Assembly: GCF_907163265.1 (NCBI RefSeq)
Contig: NZ_CAJQUM010000001.1
Coordinates: forward strand, 248,001-312,000
From: Georgfuchsia toluolica
Lineage (GTDB): Bacteria > Pseudomonadota > Gammaproteobacteria > Burkholderiales > Rhodocyclaceae
Direction: 5' to 3'
DNA: 64,000 bases
The notes beneath the pieces are model-generated. The model was not told the DNA's origin. It saw nothing but the letters and a program-made list of their open reading frames with translations, and did no database searches. Below are positions 1 through 8,600 of this stretch, piece by piece. The translations under genes were made by a program, and so were the position numbers. Positions within the stretch are counted from its first letter, which is position 1. The number at the start of each line of letters is the position of its first letter.

Positions 1-1
1 A

Positions 2-1015
2 GTGCTGGAGCTCACGGCGCCCGTCAATGTGCCGGCCAAGGGTCTGGTGATCGAAGCCCGCCTCGACAAGGGCAAGGGCCCTGTTGCCACCATACTGGTG
101 CAATCGGGTACCTTGCGTCGTGGCGACGTGCTGCTCGCCGGCCATGTGTATGGCCGCGTGCGTGCCATGCTCGATGAGAACGGCGCCACCATCGACGTCG
201 CCGGTCCGTCAATTCCGGTCGAGATTCAGGGGCTTTCCGATGTACCCGCGGCCGGCGATGAGACCATCGTAATTGCCGACGAACGCAAGGCGCGCGAAAT
301 CGCGCTGTTCCGCCAGGGCAAGTTCCGCGACGTGCGGCTCGCCAAGCAACAGGCTGCCAAGCTTGAAACCATGCTCGACCAGATGGGCGAGAGCGAGGTC
401 AAGACCCTGGCGCTTATTGTCAAAGCCGACGTGCAAGGCTCGCAGGAGGCGCTGGTGCATGCGCTGGGCAAATTGTCGACCGCCGAGGTCAAGGTGCAGA
501 TCATCCACGGTGCAGTCGGCGCCATCAGCGAATCCGACGTCAATTTGGCGCAAGCCTCGAAGGCAGTCATCATCGGCTTCAACACGCGCGCCGATGCCGG
601 CGCGCGCAAGGCGGCCGAAACCTTCGGCGTCGATATCCGCTACTACAATATCATTTATGACGCTGTGGATGAAGTAAAGGCCGCACTGTCGGGCATGCTC
701 TCGCCGGAAAAGAAGGAAAGCGTCATCGGCATGGTCGAGGTGCGCCAGGTCTTCGTCATTTCCAAGGTCGGCACCATCGCCGGCTGCATGGTGCTCTCCG
801 GCGTCGTCAAGCGCGGCTCCTCGGTGCGCGTGCTGCGCAACAACGTTGTTCTGCATAGCGGTGAACTCGAATCGCTCAAGCGCTTCAAGGATGACGTGAA
901 AGAAGTCAAGGAAGGCTATGAGTGCGGCCTCAACCTGAAGAACTTCAACGATATCCAGGTCGGCGACCAGCTCGAAGTGTTCGAGATCCAGGAAATCGCA
1001 CGTACACTGGCCTGA
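2..1015 (+). CDS. infB: translation initiation factor IF-2, C-terminal part (5' cut by window)
   Basis: IF-2 is the GTPase that brings initiator fMet-tRNA to the 30S subunit and promotes subunit joining. Only the last 337 codons are in the window. The visible part starts in the domain II beta-barrel ([18 protein letters not shown]), runs through the IF2-specific alpha/beta domain (residues ~120-230, with [18 protein letters not shown]) and ends in the C-terminal barrel that binds fMet-tRNA (GMVEVRQVF, then [20 protein letters not shown]). The G domain and true start lie upstream of base 1, so the first GTG shown is not a start codon. It stops at 1013-1015, before rbfA and truB, the usual proteobacterial order. 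Confidence 0.97.
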   Translation: MLELTAPVNVPAKGLVIEARLDKGKGPVATILVQSGTLRRGDVLLAGHVYGRVRAMLDENGATIDVAGPSIPVEIQGLSDVPAAGDETIVIADERKAREIALFRQGKFRDVRLAKQQAAKLETMLDQMGESEVKTLALIVKADVQGSQEALVHALGKLSTAEVKVQIIHGAVGAISESDVNLAQASKAVIIGFNTRADAGARKAAETFGVDIRYYNIIYDAVDEVKAALSGMLSPEKKESVIGMVEVRQVFVISKVGTIAGCMVLSGVVKRGSSVRVLRNNVVLHSGELESLKRFKDDVKEVKEGYECGLNLKNFNDIQVGDQLEVFEIQEIARTLA

Positions 1016-1035
1016 GAAATTCGAAAGCAATTGAA

Positions 1036-1145
1036 GCCACGGAGAACACAGAGAAAGACAAACCCGCCTGGTCTGGCTTTTGGTTTTCCTCTGTCCCACG
1101 GGGATTTCCTCCGGTCATGAACTCTGTGTGCTCTGTGACTTTCTG
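1036..1145. repeat. imperfect palindromic intergenic repeat, CACGGAGAACACAGAG type
   Basis: The infB-rbfA spacer has a left arm at about 1036-1056 (GCCACGGAGAACACAGAG) and a roughly complementary right arm at 1122-1145 (CTCTGTGTGCTCTGTGAC). The arms are about 65 bases apart. No ORF occupies the spacer. It resembles dispersed palindromic elements of betaproteobacterial genomes. It could fold in the transcript between two co-transcribed genes. Confidence 0.55.
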
Positions 1146-1159
1146 TTTTTTTCTGTCCT

Positions 1160-1519
1160 ATGCCTAACAGTTATTCACGTTCCGAGCGCGTTGCCGAACA
1201 AATCCGCCGCGAACTGGCGGAGCTGATCCGGCTTGAGCTGAAAGACCCGCGCGTTAGTCTGGTGACGATCACCGACGTCGAAATTACGCCGGACTACGCG
1301 CATGCCAAGGTGTATTACACCACGTTAGCCTCGGCCGAGCAGCGCGCCGTACTTGAGCGCGGGCTCAAGCACAGCGCTGGTTTCCTGCGCCGCGAAATCG
1401 GGCGTCGCGTGCGCATCCATCACAATCCGGAACTGCATTTCATCTATGACTCTTCGGTCGAGCGCGGCAGTCATCTGTCGCAACTAATCGATGAAGCGGT
1501 CAAGTCAGATAAACGCTGA
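1160..1519 (+). CDS. rbfA: 30S ribosome-binding factor RbfA
   Basis: RbfA is a small KH-fold protein that binds the 30S subunit near helix 1 of 16S rRNA and is needed for late 30S maturation and cold adaptation. The 119-residue product has the normal family length. It begins with the typical basic helix (RSERVAEQIRRELAELI) and carries the conserved DPRVSLVTITDVEITPDYAH segment around residues 31-50, followed by AKVYY. It lies between infB and truB as in most proteobacteria. A palindromic repeat lies on each side, which is an unusual amount of spacer for this operon. Confidence 0.96.
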   Translation: MPNSYSRSERVAEQIRRELAELIRLELKDPRVSLVTITDVEITPDYAHAKVYYTTLASAEQRAVLERGLKHSAGFLRREIGRRVRIHHNPELHFIYDSSVERGSHLSQLIDEAVKSDKR

Positions 1520-1529
1520 AGTCAAAAGC

Positions 1530-1640
1530 TTCACCACCAAGACACCAAGGTCACCGAGATGCACCAAGGAGTTCCATTAACGCAAACTTGCCGTTGTTTT
1601 TCTTGGTGTTCCTTTGTGAACTTGGTGTCTTGGTGGTGAA
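1530..1640. repeat. palindromic repeat, CACCAAGACACCAAG family, copy 1
   Basis: A perfect 20-base inverted repeat: TTCACCACCAAGACACCAAG at 1530-1549 and its exact complement at 1621-1640, with internal CACCAAGG/CTTTGTGAA sub-repeats in the 71-base loop. It fills the rbfA-truB spacer. A related element lies at 13527-13624, so this is a dispersed family and not a gene-specific structure. Confidence 0.8.
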
Positions 1641-1658
1641 AGATTCTCGGGGTTTGCG

Positions 1659-2582
1659 TTGAACGCTCCGTGCCGTGCTCCACGCCGCCAGGTGGATGGC
1701 GTCCTGCTGCTCGACAAGCCGCTCGGCATGAGTTCCAACACCGCGCTACAGGCCGCGCGCCGTCTGTTCAATGCGGCCAAGGCCGGCCATACCGGCACGC
1801 TCGATCCGCTCGCTACGGGTCTTCTGCCGCTGTGTTTCGGCGAAGCCACCAAGTTTGCCGGCGAACTGCTGCATGCCGAGAAAGCTTATCGCGCCACGGT
1901 GCGCCTCGGCATTGCGACCGACACGGCGGATGCCGAAGGAGCGGTAATCAGTCAATGCGAAGTCGATATTAGTGAAATGCAATTACAGGATGTACTGCAG
2001 CGCTTTCGCGGCGACATTGAACAATTGCCGCCCATGTATTCCGCTCTCAAGCGCGATGGCAAACCGCTGTACGAATATGCGCGACAGGGCATCGAACTTG
2101 AACGTCCGTTGCGTCAGGTAACGATATTCAAACTGGAACTGCTGTCCTTCGATGGGCGCGCTGCCGTGATTGATGTCGATTGCAGCAAGGGCACCTACGT
2201 CCGCACACTGGCCGCCGACATCGGCGTGGCTCTGGGTTGCGGCGCGCATTTACAGGCGCTACGCCGGACTCGCGTCGCGGGTCTTACCGTCGAGCAGGCG
2301 GTGACGCTCGATGCCATCGAGGCGCTGCCCGCATCAGGCCGCGCTGCGCTGCTGGCACCGCTGGATGCACTGGTGGCTGATCTGCCGCAGGTACAACTTG
2401 GCAGTGGCGATTCGGCACGCATGCGTCATGGCCAGGCCATTCCCTGGAGCGGCAGGGCAGGGCAGCGTTTGCGGATGTTTTCGAGCGATCAATGTTTCCT
2501 CGGTGTCGGCACCGTAACGGCGGAAGGCTTGCTCCAGGCACAGCGTCTGGTGGCCGAAAACCGGCTCCCCGATGCTCCTTGA
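1659..2582 (+). CDS. truB: tRNA pseudouridine(55) synthase TruB
   Basis: TruB converts U55 in the T-loop of all elongator tRNAs to pseudouridine. The 307-residue protein has the family opening GVLLLDKPLGMSSN and motif II with the catalytic aspartate, HTGTLDPLATGLLPLCFG (Asp49). The later CSKGTYVRTLAADIG motif is also present. The C-terminal ~70 residues match a TruB C-terminal domain rather than a canonical PUA domain. The start used is TTG at 1659, 18 bases after a palindromic repeat. I see no strong ribosome binding site in front of it, so the exact start is less certain than the identity. Confidence 0.96.
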   Translation: MNAPCRAPRRQVDGVLLLDKPLGMSSNTALQAARRLFNAAKAGHTGTLDPLATGLLPLCFGEATKFAGELLHAEKAYRATVRLGIATDTADAEGAVISQCEVDISEMQLQDVLQRFRGDIEQLPPMYSALKRDGKPLYEYARQGIELERPLRQVTIFKLELLSFDGRAAVIDVDCSKGTYVRTLAADIGVALGCGAHLQALRRTRVAGLTVEQAVTLDAIEALPASGRAALLAPLDALVADLPQVQLGSGDSARMRHGQAIPWSGRAGQRLRMFSSDQCFLGVGTVTAEGLLQAQRLVAENRLPDAP

Positions 2583-2650
2583 ACTCCGCCTCGATTCGTC
2601 CGCAGAGCCGCATGCAGAGCGGGATTAAGTCGAAATAAGATTATTCTGCT

Positions 2651-5600
2651 TCACTTGGCAACCATTTCCGATAGCGCCGCCGTAATATTTTTTGCGGCAA
2701 GCCTTACCTCGACGGCATGCTCCTTGCGGTCGTCGACTAACGGGATGAAGTCGTCGCGCTGGACAATGCCATCCACCGTTATGTCAATAGAGTTGCCTGT
2801 ATCGTGTTCATGGTCTTGTATCACCGTGATGCGGTACAGCGTCTCACGGTAACGGTATTGCAGCTTGCAGGTTTCCCAATCCGCCGGGAGACATGGCGCA
2901 AAGCGCAGTTTGTCGACTTCCAGGCGCAACCCCAGCAGCGACTCCAGAATTAGCCGATACAACCATCCGGCGGATCCGGTGTACCAGGTCCAGCCGCCGC
3001 GGCCGGTGTGCGGTGCAACCGCATAGACATCGGCCGCGGCTACGTAGGGTTCGACCTTGTAGGTGGCAATCTTTGCCTGGGTGCTGGCATGGTTGACCGG
3101 GTTGATCATGTCGAACAATTCCCATGCGCGCCGGCTGTTGCCCAGGGCGGCGAACGCCATCACCGTCCAGATTGCGCTGTGGGTGTATTGGCCGCCATTT
3201 TCGCGCACGCCGGGAACGTACCCTTTTATGTAACCGGGATTCAAGGCCGATTTGTCGAACGGCGGATCAAGCAACCGGATCAATCCGTCGCCGCTGCGCA
3301 CCAGGCGTCTGTCTGCCGCAGCCATCGCCGTGCGCGAGCGCTGCGGATCGCCCGCACCTGACAGCACGGCCCAGCTTTGCGCGATGGCATCGATCTGGCA
3401 TTCGCTGTTGATCGCCGATCCCAGTGGCGTGCCGTCGTCGAAATAGGCACGACGGTACCACTCGCCATCCCAGCCATTGGCTTCAATATTCAGCCGCAGT
3501 TGCACCGCCTCGCTTTGGCAGCGTTCGGCAAATGGCGTGTCGCCATGCATTCGTGCCAGCGTGGTGAACTGCATCAACACTGTGTACAGGAAAAACCCGA
3601 GCCAGATGCTTTCGCCCTTGCCCTCGGCGCCGACCAGGTTCATGCCGTCGTTCCAGTCGCCGGAGCCCATCAGTGGCAAACCGTGCTCGCCGAAATTCAG
3701 TCCGCGCAGGATCGCCCGCACGCCGTGGTCATACAGAGCGGCAGATTCCTCGGCACGACCGGGCAAGTCGAAATAGGAGTCCTCATCGGGTTTCACCGGG
3801 CGTCCGTCGAGGAAGCGGATGGATTCGTCGAGTACCCCGCTGTCGCCAGTGCTTATTACATAGCGGCAAATCGCCAACGGCAGCCACAGGTAATCGTCCG
3901 AACAATGCGTACGCACGCCACGCCCCGAGGTCTGATGCCACCAATGCTGGACATCGCCTTCGCGGAACTGATGGGCCGCGCAGCGCAGCAGGTGTTTCCG
4001 CACCAGCGCGGGTTCAGCATGGATGAGCGCCATCACGTCCTGCAACTGATCGCGGAAACCGAAGGCGCCGCCCGATTGATAGTACCCGCTGCGCGCCCAC
4101 AGGCGGCACGCCAGCGTTTGATAGATCAGCCAGCCATTGGTCAGCACATTGAGCGACGGATCCGGTGTTTCCACCTGCACCGCGCCCAGGGTCCGATTCC
4201 AGTATTGCCGCACTTTCTCAAAAGCGCCGCGCGTCGCCGCCGAACCGCGCGATTGCTGCACGAGCTGGCGCGCATCTTCGGTGTTGTGCCCGGCGCCAAG
4301 ACGAAACACAATTTCGCGCTCTTGCCCCTCGGCGAGTTCGAATGACATCTGTATTGCGGCGCAGGGATCCAGCGCCGCGCCGGTCTTGTTGGATAAACGT
4401 GCGCGCGACATCGCGGCCGGGTTCCGCAGCGTGCCGTTGCGCCCGATGAACTCGGCACGGTCGCAGGTGTAAGTCCGGTTGGCATCGTCACTGTCGAAAA
4501 ACGCCGTGTGCCTGGCAAATTCCGTGTTGTAGGCGTTGCGCGCGAAAAGTGCGCCGCTGGTGGGGTCGATTTCGCTGACCACGTGCATCGCCGATTTTGG
4601 CCGCAGGTCGCCAAGAACCCATTCGACATAGCCGGTGGCGGAGATCCGGCGTGGCCGCCCCGATTGGTTGCGTACTTTCAATACCGAAAACTTGATCGCT
4701 GCCTCAAGGTCCACGTAGACGCGCAGCGTCGTATCGATATCGTCCTCCATGTGTTCAAACGTGCTGTAGCCGAAGCCATGCCGCGTGACATAAGGAGTCG
4801 CGCCACGGCTGGGCAGCGGCGCGGGCGACCAGAAGTGGCCGCTTTCCTCGTCGCGCACATAAAATGCCTCGCCACTGGCTTCGCTGACGGCATCATTGCC
4901 CCACGGCGTGAGGCGAAATTCGTGGGCGTTCTCGCGCCAGGTGTAGGCGAAGCCGGACTCCGAAATCACGGTTCCAAAGTGGGGATTGGCCAGCACGTTG
5001 ACCCACGGCGCCGGGGTTACCTGCCCGGGTGCAGTGGTAATGACGTACTCGCGGCCGTCCGGAGTAAACCCGCCGAGCCCGTTATGGAAGAGCAGATCGA
5101 AACCCGGCACCGCCATCGCTGTCGGCAATTCGACGCGATGGATACGCGTCGGCGCGAAGCGCGGCAGATTCAAATGCGGCGCGCGTGCTTCCATCAGGCC
5201 GCGGCGATTGATTTGCTCGCCCAGTGTTCCGCGCCGGTCGCTGATGATGGCGCGCGCGACCGATTGCACCAGAATGCGGTCTTCATTCGACATTTGTTCC
5301 GTACGCCGCACGAAGATGCCGCCGGGCCTGTCTATTACGTGGGCTTCAATACCGGCGGCGATCAGGCCCATGATTTGTTCCTGTAGCAGCTGCCGGTAGC
5401 CGGCGCGGTCTTCATTCCAGATCACCAGGTCTACGGCGAGTCCTTTCAGGCGCCAGTAAGCGTGGGCCTGTACCAACTGGCGTACCAGGTCGATATTCGC
5501 CAGGTCGCCGATCTGCAGCAGCACGATAGGCAGGTCGCCGGATATGGCGTAGCCCCATAAGCCGGATTGCCCGCGCCGATTCCGGCTGATAACGCCAGCG

Positions 5601-8600
5601 TCGGCACGCAAACTGGAATTGGCGTAGATGATGGAACTGGCGAGGCGCCCATACAGTTGCGCGTCGGCCTCGCTGGCATTGATTTGGCGCAATACGACCT
5701 GGGTATGGGTCCAGGCCAGTTCAATGACGCGATCCGCAAGATTTCGATCCTGATACTTTCTGGCCAGACTCAGGGCGGCGTCGCGGCTGGCGCCGATGCC
5801 GGCAACCATGTCTATGGTTGCGGTTTGTTCCGGCTCAAGCGTAATGCGATAGCGAATCGCAACAATCGGATCAAGCACCGAACCTGCGCTGCCCGAAAGC
5901 GCGGCGGAATCGCTCATCGCCAGAGGTGCGGCAACCGTGCGGCCGCGGCCGATGAAGCGCATGCGATCCGTTTCGTATGAAATTTCTTTCACGCTCACGC
6001 CGTGCGCCGCCATCAGGTGAAACATCCATGGCGAGTGTTCGCCCAGCGAGCGCGGCCGGCGCGTGCACAGGATTGCCTTGTGCCCGGCAACGATCTCGGT
6101 CTGGACAAAGAGATTGCTGAACGCCGGATGATCCGCATCGGCGGCAGGAGTGGCCAGCACGACTTCCGCATAACTCGTGAGTTCAATCGTGCGGCGCGTC
6201 CGCGCGCGATTGGTAATGCGTACCCGGCGCAACTCGATGTCATCTTCCGGCGAAACGACGATTTCGGTATGGGTGTCGTAATCGTGGTCGTGGCGGCGAA
6301 ATTCTGCCCGCCCCTCGGAGAAAATTACCTCGAACGCCTGCGCCGGCCTGAGCGTCGGTTGATGGGTATTCGACCAGAAAACCCCGCTCGCCACGTCGCG
6401 GATGTAACAGAAGCTGCCCCAGTTGTCACAGGTCGAGTCTTCGCGCCAGCGGGTAACGGCGAGGTCTTTCCAGCGGCTGTAGCCACCGCCCGCATTGGTG
6501 ACCATCACGTGGTAACGGCTGTTCGACAACAACTGTACTTCCGGTATCGGTGTATTGGCGCTGGTCAGCACGCGCACCGGCATTTCATTGGCGCCTTCGC
6601 TGGCGCGTGGCATGGAGAATTCGCTGACGCGCAAATAAAATGCGGTTGTCTTGGGCACCCTTTCCTGCAACAACAGCATGGTCGCCTGGAACTGCGGGTC
6701 GGATTCGAAGCGTTTCTGCATCGGGCGGTCAAGAAGCTGATAGGCGAGGGAGAGCAGGGCCATGCCCTGGTGATGGGCCATGAACGAACGTACTACAACG
6801 CTGGTCTGTCCGCGCGGGAGACGCGATGGCGTGTAGTCAACTGCTTCATACAGGCCGAATTGCCCGGCCAAACCTTCGCCCGCGAGTCGCTGCAGATTGG
6901 CACAGGCCGCTTCGGGCGCCACCATCAGCGCCAGCGCCGAAGCGTAGGGTGCAATGACGAGGTCTTCGGCGAGGCCGCGCTTGAGTCCCAGGCCCGGTAC
7001 GCCGAAGGCCCGGTATTGATAATTGAAAGCGGCGTCGATCGCGTTGTAGCCGCATTCCGACATACCCCAGGCGACGCCGCGTTGCTTGCCGTAGGCAATT
7101 TGCCTGGCCACTGCCGCGGCATAGGTCTGGTCGAGCAGCGTGTTTTCATAGGTCGGCATTACCAATAGCGGCATCAGGTACTCGAACATGGAGCCGCTCC
7201 ATGACATCAGTATCGGCTCGCCGCTGCTATTGGCCAGCAGGCGCCCCAGTGCGAACCAGCTTTCCTGCGGCAATTGGCCCTGCGCGATCGCGACAAAAGT
7301 GGTCAAGCGCGCTTCCGACGCCAGCAAATCGTAATAGCTTGCGTCCTGCCGGCGTTCGCTGACGTTGTAGCCGATGGCGAGCAGATGGCGCGCTTCGTTG
7401 TAGAGGAAGCCATATTCCATCTTGGCCAGCGCTCCCGCTTGCTGCGCCAGGTATTCGATCGCGACAATTCGGTCTTTGGCGTGGCTGCTTGCCGCGCTTG
7501 CGTGTTGCCGCAGCATGGAGAGCCACGCGCGTTCTTCGTGTGTTGGATCGGGACTCGCACGCTGCTCGATGGCTGCCAACCATGTCGCTTCGAAGTTGGC
7601 CAATTCGCGCAGCGTCGGGATGGCCGTGCTGTCGAGCGATGCATTCAGTCTGCCGGGCGCCGCCGGCATTGCCAGCCAGGGAGTCAGCAAGGTCAACTCA
7701 TCGAGGCTGCTGCTGCATTGCCGCAGCAGCGCCTGCGCCCACCATTTCGCATCGGCGGACTTGGTGGCGTCATTGTTCTCAAAGCTGGCGGCAACAACCG
7801 CCGCGCTGGTCGCGAGCCGCGTCAACCAGTGGTGCATGACGGCGATCGAGGCGGGCCGGGAATCGTAAGCAGAATCGATATCCTTTTGTAACTGCGTGAG
7901 TCCGGCCGTCGCCGCCGCCGGCAATTTTGCCGTCGCGTCGGCGAATATCTTCAATGTGTCGCACAGGCCTTCGAACAACTTGATTCCAACGATGGGGTGA
8001 TCGGGCAACGCCAGCAGGCCCGGGCGCAGTGTCAGTAAATGAGCGGCAAGGTTACCGCTATCCACCGACGATACATACAAGGGCGGGAGCGGTTGCAGCG
8101 ATTGCGTGTCATACCAGTTATAGAAATGGCCCTGGTGCCGCTCCAGGGCTGCCATTGTGTGGAGTGCGCTCGCCGTGCGTTCGATGAGTTGCCCGGCCGG
8201 GATGTAGCCGAAGTCGTAGGCGGATAGATTCGCCAGCAGTGAAAGTCCCATATTGGTCGGCGACGTGCGGTGTGCGACCACGGCCGCCGGATGCTCCTGA
8301 AAGTTGTCCGCAGGCTGGGTAAGGTCTGATGCGCGCATATGGGAGCGATAACCGGCCACCGGATGCTCCTGTTCCTGAAAGTTGTCCGGCGGCAGCCAGT
8401 GATCTTCGGGGCCGACGAAGGTCTCGAAGAAGGCCCAGGTTTGTCGTGCAAGTTTCTGCAGGAAGATGGTCTGCTCGCTGCCTAGTTTCGCCATGCGGCG
8501 GGGAAGCTGCCGGCTGATCCACCATGTGAGGGCGGGCGAAACAAACCACAGGATGAGTATCAGCCCGGCGACTGCCAGTGCATCAGGTTTGGTTAGCGCC

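Noticed and set aside
209..1099. 296-codon open frame antisense to infB
   Set aside because: Mirror of a conserved gene; composition is typical of antisense frames and no motif is visible.
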